Shown here: positions 7,380 to 15,469 of the stretch, piece after piece | How the letters are laid out: each line of letters begins with the position of its first letter | Position numbering within the stretch: the first letter of the stretch is position 1 | DNA from: Phycisphaerae bacterium | GTDB lineage: Bacteria > Planctomycetota > Phycisphaerae > Sedimentisphaerales > Anaerobacaceae | NCBI GenBank assembly: GCA_026386805.1 | Contig: JAPLMX010000113.1 | Coordinates: forward strand, 1-35,566 | Reading direction: 5' to 3' | Length of the DNA stretch: 35,566 nucleotides | Made by a program: the position numbers and the translations under genes | Notes under the pieces: model-generated | Seen by the model: the letters and a program-made list of their open reading frames with translations, nothing else | Databases searched by the model: none | Told to the model about the DNA's origin: nothing

Positions 7380-8894
7380 TCACAGAGCTCCCGGCTTGCT
7401 GATCTGATTGGCGTAGCCGGTGAAGGAGAGGAACCGGTCGTAGTTGAAGATGGGGACCCAGAGCGCCTCGGCCCGCTGGCGGATCTGGTTGTACTGCTCG
7501 TTTCGTTGCCGGGCGGCGTCGTACCTCTCTTTGGCCGTCGGATCGGCGGTCTGCACCTCGGGCGTGGGCTCGGTCGGCACCTTCGGCTCCTCGCCCAGGA
7601 TCACATAGTCGGTCCCGGAGGTGACTTCCTTGGAGACGGCTCCGCCCCATTTCTGGATCAGGGTTTCGATTCGACTCACGCCGTCGTAGTCCGGCTTGCC
7701 GTCGCCGTTGACATCGAAATCACCCATGACGACGAACTGGTTCTGTCGGGTCGGATCCCAGATGAGATTGGCGATGAGATCGCCGGTGGCGATGGGGTTC
7801 TTGGGGTCGTAGGAAAGCACTCTGGCCGCCGAGACCTTGGGGTCGATGGAGAAGACCTCGACCTGGGCCTTCGGCTTGCCATCCCGGGGAATGCCGGCCG
7901 TCCGGTCGTACACGGAGAAGGTCAGGCCCTGATAAACGTGGTCCTCGGAACCGAGGTTGATGTGGACGACGCCCGCCGCCTGATCCACAAGAAAGACGCT
8001 CCCATCGGGCTTGAACGCCGGGGCCTCTTTGTCCGGGGCGGGCTTGATCTCGCTGACTTGGGTCAAAGCGCCCTGGAGCCGGCCCTGGGCGACGTTGAGC
8101 TCCGCCTGCGTCTTGAGAAGATTGTCGTTCCACTGCTTCGCATTGGCTTGCGCCTTCTCGAGATCGCCCCGGATGGTGCCAAGCTGCTCCTTGGATTTCT
8201 GGTCCAACTGAGCACTTAGCTTTGCGTAATCCGCCTTGATGGCGCTGACTTGCCCCTCGTATCCAGCCACCTTCGCGGTCAACTGCTGCTTGGTGTCGTT
8301 CATGTCCTTGACCGCATCGGTGAATCTCTGCCTGAGCGTGGCCAGTTGTTGATCCGTCGCGATTTTCTCCTGCGTGGTTTGTTCGAGTTTCGCCAGCAGG
8401 TTGTCGATGAGGGTCGCCAGGGCCACCTCGGGCATGGCGGCGGCATTCGGGTCCGCAGGTTTGGCCGGATCGGCTTTCTGGGCCGCGTTCGGGTCCCCGG
8501 CCGCGGGCGCCGGACTTGGCACCGTCACATAGGCCCTGGCCTTTTCGAGCAGGGGCTGGATCGCCTGCTTGGCCTCGGCCACTTTGACCTCGGCGCTCGT
8601 CATGCGGACCGGCGCCCCTTTGACGAGTCTGACCATCTGATCGAGATTATCGATCACGGTCCCCAGACTGCTCTGTCCGCGTGACTGCGTCCCTACGATA
8701 GTCCCAAGACTGCGGAACTCCTCCTGGCTTACCAGCTTGTTCATCTCATTTTGCCGTTCCGTCGCCTGGGTGCGGAGTTCCTCGGCTTTCACGTAGTAGA
8801 TCACCGCGGCCGTTGTCGCGATCACGAACAGTGCGACAAAGGTGATGAGAGTATAAAGCATGGCATTGCTTTGGCGACGTTTACCTGCCGGCAT
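7380..8894 (-). CDS. Membrane-anchored coiled-coil protein with dockerin-like calcium loop
   Basis: A 504-residue protein with a single N-terminal membrane helix (about residues 12-36, LYTLITFVALFVIATTAAVIYYV). Long coiled-coil stretches follow at about 40-60 and 170-280, separated by an Ala/Pro-rich linker (PAPAAGDPNAAQKADPAKPA). A globular C-terminal part includes DVNGDGKPD near residue 395, which matches the calcium-binding loop of dockerin/EF-hand-like modules. It probably faces the periplasm. The start has AAGGAG seven bases upstream, and a good promoter sits at 8947-8975. I do not recognise the family beyond planctomycete-type hypothetical proteins. Confidence 0.75.
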   Translation of the reverse strand: MPAGKRRQSNAMLYTLITFVALFVIATTAAVIYYVKAEELRTQATERQNEMNKLVSQEEFRSLGTIVGTQSRGQSSLGTVIDNLDQMVRLVKGAPVRMTSAEVKVAEAKQAIQPLLEKARAYVTVPSPAPAAGDPNAAQKADPAKPADPNAAAMPEVALATLIDNLLAKLEQTTQEKIATDQQLATLRQRFTDAVKDMNDTKQQLTAKVAGYEGQVSAIKADYAKLSAQLDQKSKEQLGTIRGDLEKAQANAKQWNDNLLKTQAELNVAQGRLQGALTQVSEIKPAPDKEAPAFKPDGSVFLVDQAAGVVHINLGSEDHVYQGLTFSVYDRTAGIPRDGKPKAQVEVFSIDPKVSAARVLSYDPKNPIATGDLIANLIWDPTRQNQFVVMGDFDVNGDGKPDYDGVSRIETLIQKWGGAVSKEVTSGTDYVILGEEPKVPTEPTPEVQTADPTAKERYDAARQRNEQYNQIRQRAEALWVPIFNYDRFLSFTGYANQISKPGAL

Positions 8895-8946
8895 AGAAAG
8901 CTCCTTGGTTGATGAGAAGGTCTCCCATAATTACCAATTTAGCCAT

Positions 8947-8975
8947 ATTATCCCCTTTGCCGCGTCGGTAGTCAA
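8947..8975 (-). promoter_or_regulatory. Sigma-70-type promoter for the coiled-coil gene
   Basis: On the minus strand TTGACT (8970-8975) and GATAAT (8947-8952) are separated by exactly 17 bases. It sits 52 bases ahead of the start at 8894, leaving room for a leader carrying AAGGAG. This is one of the closest matches to consensus in the window. Confidence 0.65.
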
Positions 8976-9047
8976 GAAAAAAGAGGGTGACGTTGAAGCG
9001 CGGCGACATGTTTGCTGTGACACCGTAAGGCGTTTTCCTCAATGCGC

Positions 9048-9743
9048 TTACGGACATGCTACAGACGTGGCAAGGATTTCGGCCAAGTCACCGATTCTGT
9101 CGATCTTACGCTTTGGTGCGGCGTCCGGCAGGGGGGACGGCTGCCTGTACAACCCGCTGGGACGCAGCAATTGGATCGTCAGCAGGCCAAGCCGATTGGG
9201 GGCGATAAAATCCTTGGTCTCGTTATCCGCAACATAGACCGTTTGGTCCGCCCGGGCTTCAAGCCTTTCCATGAGCACCTCGAAGCCGCGCGGGGACGGC
9301 TTCCAGAACTGGCGCCCCAGCTCCTCGGTGTACAGGATCGCCTTGAAGTAACGCTCAATGCCGAGGGCCCGGACCTTGAGTCTCTGGGTGGGCAGGAAAC
9401 CATCGGTCAAAAGCCCCAGCGTGTACCTGCCTTTGAGGCTTTCGAGCGTGGTCCGGCTCGCGGGCGGCAAAGTCAGCGTCGGCGTATGAGTGCGATAGAT
9501 CTCGACCAGCCTGCCAATCATAGCGTCGTCGTAGGAGATGCCGAGTGCCGCAAGGGCGACGTTGAAGGTCGAGCCGCGGTCGCCCGTGATGAAGGACTGC
9601 CACATCGTGGCAAAGACCTCGTCGGCCGAATGTGTGTCCGATAACGTGGCCACGTGCTGTGCCGCCGCCCGGAACCCGCTGCGACAGAAGTCGATCTCAT
9701 CGTAGAGCGTGTCGTCAAGATCGAGAATGACGGTTGTTATCAT
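9048..9743 (-). CDS. HAD-family phosphatase
   Basis: A 231-residue haloacid-dehalogenase-type hydrolase. All four HAD motifs are visible: DLDDTLYDE (nucleophile Asp8 and acid Asp10), LGLLTDG (motif II Thr), the Lys of FWKPSPRGFEVLM (motif III) and VYVADNETKDFIAPNRLG (motif IV acids). The residues between motifs I and II form a helical C1 cap, as in phosphoglycolate and pyrimidine nucleotidases. The substrate cannot be read from the sequence. It is divergent from the prenyltransferase gene at 9870. Confidence 0.88.
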   Translation of the reverse strand: MITTVILDLDDTLYDEIDFCRSGFRAAAQHVATLSDTHSADEVFATMWQSFITGDRGSTFNVALAALGISYDDAMIGRLVEIYRTHTPTLTLPPASRTTLESLKGRYTLGLLTDGFLPTQRLKVRALGIERYFKAILYTEELGRQFWKPSPRGFEVLMERLEARADQTVYVADNETKDFIAPNRLGLLTIQLLRPSGLYRQPSPLPDAAPKRKIDRIGDLAEILATSVACP

Positions 9744-9776
9744 GCCGGTCCGCAGTCACTATGCCCACGTCGAGCG

Positions 9777-9805
9777 TATACAAGACGTCTACATGTCTGT
9801 ATAAT
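9777..9805 (+). promoter_or_regulatory. Candidate promoter for the UbiA-type prenyltransferase gene
   Basis: A perfect -10 box TATAAT (9800-9805) is preceded, 17 bases upstream, by TATACA (9777-9782), which matches four of six -35 bases. It lies about 65 bases ahead of the start codon at 9870. Confidence 0.5.
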
Positions 9806-9869
9806 CTTACCCGTGTCATCGCCACTTGTCGATGACAGGAAAGACCCTGCGAATTACTAAGGATCGCCG

Positions 9870-10757
9870 ATGGAGTTGTTGCGGATTCTTCGGCCCGTGC
9901 ACTGGGTCAAGAACGTCTTTGTCTTCGCAGCGTTGGTCTTCAGCCGGCGGCTGGCCGGACCATTGGCCGAGTCGCTGCCGGCGGTCGGCCTGGCGCTGGG
10001 GGCTTTCGTCTGCTTCTGCCTGGCATCGTCGGCCATCTACGTCGTCAACGATGTTCTGGATCGTAAGACTGACAGCGTCCACCCCCAGCGGCGCAGCAGG
10101 CTGATCGCGGCGGGGCGAGTGACTGTCCCGGCCGCACTGGCGGTCGGCGCCGGCTGCGCGGTACTGGCCCTCATCGGCAGTCTTCTGCTCTCGGCCACGT
10201 TGGCGGCAATCATCTTGGTCTACCTGCTGCTGATGGTTTTCTACTCAATGGGTCTGAAGCACGTGATGATCGTGGATTGCGTGATCATCGCGCTGGGCTT
10301 TTGCCTGCGGGCGGGGGCGGGGGCGGTCGTCATCGACGTGTTCATCTCGCCCTGGCTGGTGATTTGCACGTTCGCCCTGACGTTGTTTCTGGCCTTCAGC
10401 AAGCGTCGCGGGGAGATCGCCCAGCTTCAGGCGAACAGCGAGGCGTTCCGCAAGACCCTGGGGGAGTATACGCCGGAGTTGTTGGCCCACATGCTCGACG
10501 TCAGCAGTGTGCTGGCCGTGGTCTGTTTCCTGCTGTACGCGATGGATTTTCGCACCCGGGAGCTATTCGGCTCGAATAACCTTGTGTACACGACCCCCGT
10601 CGTGCTGTATTGTATATTTCGGTTTAGCGCGTTGACGCAGAAGGGTTTGTACTCCGATCCGGTGAAATTGATCGTTGTCGACCGGTCCTTCCAGATCGGC
10701 CTGTCGCTGTGGGTCGTTCTTTGCATCGGGATCATCTACGGCACGGGAATCGTGTGA
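9870..10757 (+). CDS. UbiA-family prenyltransferase, decaprenyl-phosphate phosphoribosyltransferase-like
   Basis: A 295-residue integral membrane protein with about eight or nine hydrophobic helices. The opening RPVHWVKNVFVFAALVFS and the first aspartate motif NDVLDRKTD (residues 60-68) mark the UbiA superfamily. The subgroup with a WVKN start and the SKRRGE loop (about 170) resembles bacterial enzymes that move phosphoribose onto polyprenyl phosphate. In that group the product feeds lipid-linked pentose for cell-wall polysaccharides, which fits the envelope genes nearby, but a quinone-type role cannot be excluded. ATG 9870 is preceded by AAGGA. Confidence 0.8.
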   Translation: MELLRILRPVHWVKNVFVFAALVFSRRLAGPLAESLPAVGLALGAFVCFCLASSAIYVVNDVLDRKTDSVHPQRRSRLIAAGRVTVPAALAVGAGCAVLALIGSLLLSATLAAIILVYLLLMVFYSMGLKHVMIVDCVIIALGFCLRAGAGAVVIDVFISPWLVICTFALTLFLAFSKRRGEIAQLQANSEAFRKTLGEYTPELLAHMLDVSSVLAVVCFLLYAMDFRTRELFGSNNLVYTTPVVLYCIFRFSALTQKGLYSDPVKLIVVDRSFQIGLSLWVVLCIGIIYGTGIV

Positions 10758-10788
10758 AGTCTGAAGGGCGAAACAGGGAGTCTTCATG

Positions 10789-10816
10789 ACTTCGAACTTG
10801 AGACTTCCCACTTGAA
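10789..10816. repeat. Degenerate heptamer array ahead of the rluB-like gene
   Basis: Four 7-base units in strict phase: ACTTCGA, ACTTGAG, ACTTCCC, ACTTGAA. The array sits in the 74-base gap between the prenyltransferase and pseudouridine synthase genes, 15 bases before the start codon. The unit is related to that of the array at 5112-5146. Confidence 0.7.
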
Positions 10817-10831
10817 ACTACTTCTTCTATT

Positions 10832-11551
10832 ATGGCGAAAGAGCGACTTCAAAAGGTGATGGCGTCGGCCGGGGTGGCTTCCCGCCGGCAGTGCGAGGAG
10901 TTGATCCTCCAGGGCGACGTTCGCGTCAACGGCCGGGTCGTCGAGGAATTGCCGGCCTTCGTGGACCCGGACGAGGACGTCATCACGGTCGGCGGCAAGC
11001 GCCTGCAGGAACCTCGGCGGGTGTACTACCTGCTGAACAAACCCAGGGGCGTCATCTGCACCAGCAGCGACCCGCAAGGCCGCCCCAGGGCGGTCGATCT
11101 GGTCCCGGGCGGGCAGCGGATCTTCTGCGTCGGCCGGCTCGACGTCGACACGACGGGGCTGATCATCCTGACCAACGATGCGGAATTGACCAACCTGCTG
11201 ACTCACCCGAAATACAAGGTCCCCAAGACCTACGTGGCCAAGGTCAGCGGACGGGTGGACGGCCAGACTGCCGAGAAGCTGAGCAAGGGGATTTGGCTGG
11301 CCGAGGGCCGCACGTCGCGCGCCGCTGTCAAGGTGCTCAAACGCGGCCACAACGATTCTCTCGTGGAGATCCGGATCTGGCAGGGTCTCAACCGCCAGAT
11401 CCGCCGGATGCTCGCGAAGGTGGGATTGCCCGTCCAGTCGCTCAAGAGAACGCGGATCGGTGGACTGAATGTCGAGGGTTTGGGCATCGGCAGGTACCGA
11501 CCGATAACGAAAGCGGAAGTGGCCTCGCTCAAACGAGCCGCAACCGCGTAA
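10832..11551 (+). CDS. rluB: Pseudouridine synthase, RluB/RsuA type
   Basis: A 239-residue rRNA modification enzyme. Residues 3-48 form an S4 RNA-binding domain (ERLQKVMASAGVASRRQCEELILQGDVRVNGRVV). The catalytic domain follows, with YYLLNKPRGVICT and GRLDVDTTGLIILTNDAEL, in which Asp104 is the expected catalytic aspartate, and IRIWQGLNRQIRRML near the end. Length and motifs fit the group that modifies 23S rRNA (RluB) or 16S rRNA (RsuA); the symbol is a best guess. No clear ribosome site is seen in front of ATG 10832, where a heptamer array occupies the gap. Confidence 0.88.
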   Translation: MAKERLQKVMASAGVASRRQCEELILQGDVRVNGRVVEELPAFVDPDEDVITVGGKRLQEPRRVYYLLNKPRGVICTSSDPQGRPRAVDLVPGGQRIFCVGRLDVDTTGLIILTNDAELTNLLTHPKYKVPKTYVAKVSGRVDGQTAEKLSKGIWLAEGRTSRAAVKVLKRGHNDSLVEIRIWQGLNRQIRRMLAKVGLPVQSLKRTRIGGLNVEGLGIGRYRPITKAEVASLKRAATA

Positions 11552-11677
11552 AACGCGGGACCGTGGGCGAACTCTCTGGGCACGCGGAAAGCTCTTGCTG
11601 TGGACCCCGTCAGCGGGTTGTGTCTGCCTTCCGTGTCACGAATTGTGAAATAATTCTACCTCAGGGACTTTTTTTGG
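11552..11677. other. Gap after the rluB-like gene, no gene seen
   Basis: This is the first part of a 288-base gap. A short CCGCGT/ACGCGG stem overlaps the rluB stop but has no T-run, so it is not a convincing terminator. Nothing else stands out until the candidate promoter at 11678. Confidence 0.4.
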
Positions 11678-11775
11678 TAAAATAGACGCCTGCGACAAAA
11701 GTCGAAAAAGTGGAGTCCGAGCCGCGTTTCGGGGCCAATACCGCCGACCATTCCGGGCGGTGGCGACTTTTGTCG
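11678..11775 (+). promoter_or_regulatory. Candidate promoter and structured leader upstream of the Rid gene
   Basis: A TAAAAT box (11678-11683, in GGTAAAATA, shared with the rpmB upstream region) would start RNA near 11690. Immediately after it, CGACAAAAGTCG (11693-11704) is perfectly complementary to CGACTTTTGTCG (11764-11775). The enclosed 59 bases hold a second stem, ACCGCC (11740-11745) with GGCGGT (11756-11761), and a weaker CCGA/TCGG stem. This could be a folded 5' leader or a pair of operator-like sites. The -35 box is poor. Confidence 0.4.
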
Positions 11776-11839
11776 AGCGCGTCAAAATAGGGAAAGTTCA
11801 TTTCATCAGGTAGGGTAGACACAGGCAGGAGTTTCGGCA

Positions 11840-12946
11840 TTGACGAGCATTCAGAAACGAGTATCCGCCGGCTTGAACGTCACGACGCTGAGCCGGGATT
11901 CAGTCCGAGAACATTTCATTACCATGGTCCCCGAGGGGGATGAGAGTCCCGAGTCGCTGTTTCGAAGGGTAGGCGACGTCGTCCGGCGGCTGAACGGCCG
12001 GATTGTCTCCGTGGAGGCCATAGGCATGGCCGCCGCAGACCGCAAGAGCCTGGGAATGTTGACCGACGCTCTCGGTGGGACGGACGCACCGCTGGCCTGG
12101 ATCGAAAACGCCAGGACGAACAACCTGTACGGGGTACACCTTTGGGCGATCTCCGGCACGACGGCCCAGTCGCTGTCCTTTGAGGGCCGCCGGGCCGGCA
12201 CGCTGTTCGAGGATGGGTATTGCCAGTATTGCCGGCTGGTGGGGCTTCTGCCGACGAGCACGGAGATCGGTCGGCCCGAGCAGGCCCAGACGATCTTCCG
12301 GCAGATGGAGGCGGTCCTGGATAGCGCCGGCTTGGCCTTCTCTGACGTTCTTCGCACGTGGTTCTACAACGACGACATTCTCGCCTGGTATCGCGAGTTC
12401 AACGGCGTGCGCACGAAGTTCTTCCACGAGAAGAAGGTCTTCGACGGCCTCGTGCCGGCCAGTACCGGTGTCGCCGGACGCAATGCCCAGGGGGCGGCGC
12501 TGCTTTCCGGCCTGATCGCGGTCAAGAGCAATGACGAGGGCGTGAGGGCGTTGGAGGTCGCGTCGCCGCTTCAGTCGCCGGCGTTGCAGTATGGCAGCTC
12601 CTTCAGCCGGGCGGTGGAATTGGAGCTGCCCGACCTGCGGAGGCTCTACATTTCCGGCACGGCGAGCATCGACGAGCAGGGCAAGACCATCTTCCGCGGC
12701 GATACCGCCGGGCAGGTTCGCCAGACGATGGAGGTCATCCAGGCCATCCTGCACTCGCGGGAGATGGATTGGGGCGACGTTACCCGCTCGCTGGTCTATT
12801 TCAAGCGGGGGATGGATGCACCCTTGTTCGAGAAGTATCGCCAGGAAAATGGCGTCCCGCCGTTTCCGGCGGTCACCGTCGAGAACGACATCTGCCGGGA
12901 TGATCTGCTGTTCGAGATCGAAGTGGACGCCGTCGCGGCAAAATAA
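11840..12946 (+). CDS. Protein with two Rid (YjgF/YER057c/UK114) domains
   Basis: A 368-residue protein starting at TTG 11840 with GGAG about nine bases upstream. The C-terminal half (about 250-365) is a clear Rid domain: LYISGTASIDEQGKTIFRGDTAGQVRQTMEVIQAIL and FPAVTVENDICRDDLLFEIEVDAVA. The middle (about 110-240) is a second, diverged Rid-like unit (QAQTIFRQMEAVLDSAGLAFSDVLRTWFYN). Two fused Rid-like domains of this length recall chorismatases of the FkbO/Hyg5 type, but I cannot confirm the catalytic residues, so only the fold is claimed. A 20-base gap to the SGNH/TPR gene suggests co-transcription. Confidence 0.75.
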   Translation: MTSIQKRVSAGLNVTTLSRDSVREHFITMVPEGDESPESLFRRVGDVVRRLNGRIVSVEAIGMAAADRKSLGMLTDALGGTDAPLAWIENARTNNLYGVHLWAISGTTAQSLSFEGRRAGTLFEDGYCQYCRLVGLLPTSTEIGRPEQAQTIFRQMEAVLDSAGLAFSDVLRTWFYNDDILAWYREFNGVRTKFFHEKKVFDGLVPASTGVAGRNAQGAALLSGLIAVKSNDEGVRALEVASPLQSPALQYGSSFSRAVELELPDLRRLYISGTASIDEQGKTIFRGDTAGQVRQTMEVIQAILHSREMDWGDVTRSLVYFKRGMDAPLFEKYRQENGVPPFPAVTVENDICRDDLLFEIEVDAVAAK

Positions 12947-12966
12947 CTCCGCAAGAGGCTCCGTGC

Positions 12967-15171
12967 ATGTCACGCAAACCTCGTAAGCCCAGCGGTGGGG
13001 CGAGCGTCCCCGCTCGCCTGAAGACATCGTGCGGGGACGCACGACCTACCTCCGGCCGCCGGGTCTGGCTCTTTCGTCTGGCTGCGATTGTCCTTGGACC
13101 CGTTCTTTTTTTGGGCCTGCTGGAGCTTGTGCTCCGGGCGGTCGGCTACGGTTATAATCCGCACGTGGCCGTGAAGTGCGAGATTGACCGCCAGCCATAT
13201 CTCGGCGAGAACGTCAAATTCGGATGGCGCTTCTTCCCGCCGATTCTGGCGCGGGAGTTCGAGCCCTTTGCCTTTCCCGTCCGCAAATCCCCCGACACGT
13301 ACCGCATCTTCGTGCTGGGGGCCTCGGCGGCTCAAGGGATACCCAACCACGCGTTCTGCTTCGGACGTTTCCTCCAGTACCTGCTCCAGGAGCGCTTCCC
13401 CGGCGTGCATTTTGAGGTTGTCACCGCCGCGATGGCGGCGATCAACTCGCACGTGGTCCTGGAAATCGCGAAAGACTGTGCCCGGTACGATCTGGACCTG
13501 TTCGTCGTCTACATGGGCAATAACGAGGTCGTCGGTCCCTACGGGCCGGGCACCGTGCTGACGCCGGCCCTGTCGAATCTGCACCTGATCCGCCTCGGAA
13601 TCGCCCTTCGCGCCACGAAGATCGGCCAACTGGCGTATGGCCTGTCCGGCTCGCACGGATTGGGCAAAGGCAGCCCCCTGTCTTGGCGGGGCATGGAGAT
13701 GTTCCTCGGTCAGCAGGTGCGGGCGGACGACCCCCGGCTGGCGACCACCTACGGCCACTTTCGCCGGAACCTCCAGGACATCTGCCGGATCGGCGCCGGG
13801 GCGGGTGCGGAAACGGTCCTGTGCACGATTGGCACCAATCTGAGGGATTGCCCTCCTTTTGCCTCACTGCATCGGCAGGATCTGACGCAGGAGCAGCAGA
13901 AGAACTGGGACACGACATACAAACAGGGCGTGGAGGCGGAATCACAGGGCAAATGGGCCGAGGCGACCGCGCTCTACCTGCAAGCCGCCCAGATCGATGA
14001 CTCCTACGCGGAGCTACAATTCCGGCTTGGGCGCTGCTATCAGCTTGCGGGCGACCATGAGAACGCACGCGACCGATACGTCCGGGCCCGCGATCTCGAT
14101 ACCCTTCGTTTTCGTTCCGACACCCGGATCAATGAGGTCATCCGGGAAGTGGCGGATCAGGCGAAACGTCCGACGGTCCATCTGGCGAATGTCGCTGAGG
14201 CCCTGGATGCCAACAGTCCGCATGGCCTGCCCGGCGAGGAGTTCTTCTATGAGCACGTGCATCTGACCTTCGAGGGCAACTACATCGTCGCCAAGACGGT
14301 TCTGGAGCAAATCGAGCCACTCGTAAGTACGCGGTTTGGAGACAAGGCCCGGGCTTGCGGCACGTTGCCTACTCAGCAGCAGTGTGCCGAGCGCCTGGCG
14401 TATAACGACTGGAGCCGGCAGGAGACGCTGGGCATGATCGTGCATCAGTTCCTCGCGAAAGCGCCTTTCACGAATCAGCTTTATCATGCGGAGCAGGTTG
14501 GGCGGCTAAGCCAACAGCTCAAGACGATGGAAGCCGCTCTCACGCCGCAGACGCTCAAGGGGATTGGCCAGCAGTACCTTGCGGCCGTCGAGAAGGCCCC
14601 GGATGACTGGCGGCTGCGCTGGGATTACGGCAAGCTGCTCGCGGAGGACCTCAAGCAATATGATGCGGCAGCGGCCCAGTACCGGATCGTGCAGCAGTAC
14701 CTACCGCATTCGTATATAGGCCATGACGCCCTGGCCGCCGTGCTCAGCGCCAAGGGCGACTTCGTTGGCGCCGCTGCCGAATACCAAAGAGAGCTGGCAA
14801 TCAAGCCAACCTCGGGTGCTGCGTACCACCACCTTGGCTCGTGCTATCACAAGCAAGGCAAAACGGAACAAGCCGCCGACTGCTACCGCAAGGCGATTCG
14901 ATTTGAGCCTGACCGCGTCCCCGCCTACGTGGATCTCGCCGAATCGCTCGTCAACCGGCAGCAGCTTGAAGAGGCCGCACGGGTGTGCCGGCAGGGCCTT
15001 GCCGTGGTTCCGAATAGTGCCTGGCTGCACAGGAACCTTGGGGCGCTGCTGCTCAAAATGGGGAAGCGAGAGGAAGCGGCCGAGGAAATTCGCACCGCAG
15101 TCAAACTCGATCCCAATTCTCCGCAAATGCGAAAAGCAGCCGAGAGAGTCCTGGGACCGGGCACACGGTAG
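12967..15171 (+). CDS. Membrane-anchored SGNH-hydrolase-like protein with C-terminal TPR repeats
   Basis: A 734-residue protein. Residues 34-60 form one membrane helix (WLFRLAAIVLGPVLFLGLLEL). The next 420 residues resemble SGNH/GDSL esterases: FVLGASAAQG (block I with the Ser), YMGNNEVVGPYGPG (block III Asn) and HVHLTFEGN (block V His, with the usual Asp position changed to Glu). TPR units are at about 310-375 and 540-730 (AAYHHLGSCYHKQGKTEQAADCYRKAI and relatives). It is probably periplasmic and acts on O-acyl groups of a polysaccharide. It converges with the carbamoyltransferase operon. Oddly, residues 10-28 are encoded by a dispersed palindromic repeat and the TAG stop lies inside a second, inverted copy of it. 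Confidence 0.8.
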   Translation: MSRKPRKPSGGASVPARLKTSCGDARPTSGRRVWLFRLAAIVLGPVLFLGLLELVLRAVGYGYNPHVAVKCEIDRQPYLGENVKFGWRFFPPILAREFEPFAFPVRKSPDTYRIFVLGASAAQGIPNHAFCFGRFLQYLLQERFPGVHFEVVTAAMAAINSHVVLEIAKDCARYDLDLFVVYMGNNEVVGPYGPGTVLTPALSNLHLIRLGIALRATKIGQLAYGLSGSHGLGKGSPLSWRGMEMFLGQQVRADDPRLATTYGHFRRNLQDICRIGAGAGAETVLCTIGTNLRDCPPFASLHRQDLTQEQQKNWDTTYKQGVEAESQGKWAEATALYLQAAQIDDSYAELQFRLGRCYQLAGDHENARDRYVRARDLDTLRFRSDTRINEVIREVADQAKRPTVHLANVAEALDANSPHGLPGEEFFYEHVHLTFEGNYIVAKTVLEQIEPLVSTRFGDKARACGTLPTQQQCAERLAYNDWSRQETLGMIVHQFLAKAPFTNQLYHAEQVGRLSQQLKTMEAALTPQTLKGIGQQYLAAVEKAPDDWRLRWDYGKLLAEDLKQYDAAAAQYRIVQQYLPHSYIGHDALAAVLSAKGDFVGAAAEYQRELAIKPTSGAAYHHLGSCYHKQGKTEQAADCYRKAIRFEPDRVPAYVDLAESLVNRQQLEEAARVCRQGLAVVPNSAWLHRNLGALLLKMGKREEAAEEIRTAVKLDPNSPQMRKAAERVLGPGTR
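12995..13050 (+). repeat. Dispersed palindromic repeat R1, copy inside the SGNH/TPR coding start
   Basis: Two linked palindromes: GGCGAGCGTCCCCGCTCGCC, then GTGCGGGGACGCAC followed by GACCTACC. The same order occurs inverted at 15167-15246 and, split by insertions, at 33722-33966. Here it is in frame and translated as GASVPARL...CGDARPT. Confidence 0.85.
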
Positions 15172-15246
15172 GTTGTGCGTCCCTTCGGCAGGCTCAGGGC
15201 AGGCTCTCGCACGACGTTTCAAGGCGAGCGGGGACGCTCGCCCCAC
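15167..15246 (-). repeat. Dispersed palindromic repeat R1, inverted copy between two stop codons
   Basis: The reverse complement of the copy at 12995-13050, with the GTGGGGCGAGCGTCCCCG block identical. It carries an extra 26 bases (CTTCGGCAGGCTCAGGGCAG is the core) inside the second palindrome. Its GGTAGG end supplies the TAG stop of the SGNH/TPR gene, and its other end touches the DUF5989 stop at 15247. Confidence 0.85.
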
Positions 15247-15450
15247 TCAAAAGAGCGGGTAGATGAACACCGCCGCCCCGGACCCGCCCAGCAGCACCAG
15301 CAGGCACAGGAGCAAGAGCGTCACGAGGATCGGCAGCAGCCACCATTTCTTGTTGTACTTGAGGAAGTACCAGAACTCCAAGGCCAGCGAGGGACGTTTC
15401 TGCCGTGCCAGGTCATCGAATTTCGCCGTCTTGTCGTCTTGGGGTTTCAT
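15247..15450 (-). CDS. Small membrane protein, DUF5989 family
   Basis: A 67-residue protein. The ATG at 15448-15450 has GGAGGG upstream; a longer frame to 15543 overlaps the SxtJ gene and is unlikely to be used. The sequence RPSLALEFWYFLKYNKKWWLLPILVTLLLLCLLVLLGG shows the conserved aromatic WYFLK-x-x-KKWWL stretch and one or two membrane helices, as in DUF5989. Members of this family sit beside carbamoyltransferase and SxtJ genes, as seen here; the small sxtK gene of the saxitoxin cluster occupies a comparable place. Function unknown; a membrane partner of the carbamoyltransferase is inferred. Confidence 0.8.
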   Translation of the reverse strand: MKPQDDKTAKFDDLARQKRPSLALEFWYFLKYNKKWWLLPILVTLLLLCLLVLLGGSGAAVFIYPLF

Positions 15451-15469
15451 AGAATTCGCTCCCTCCACG

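Noticed and set aside
7326..8219. Open frame of 297 codons on the plus strand
   Set aside because: It is antisense to the coiled-coil protein, which has a strong promoter and ribosome site.
11545..11560. Stem CCGCGT/ACGCGG at the rluB stop as a terminator
   Set aside because: The loop is only three bases and no T-run follows.
11900..13042. Open frame of 380 codons on the minus strand
   Set aside because: It is antisense to the Rid gene and its translation is Arg/Pro-rich without motifs.
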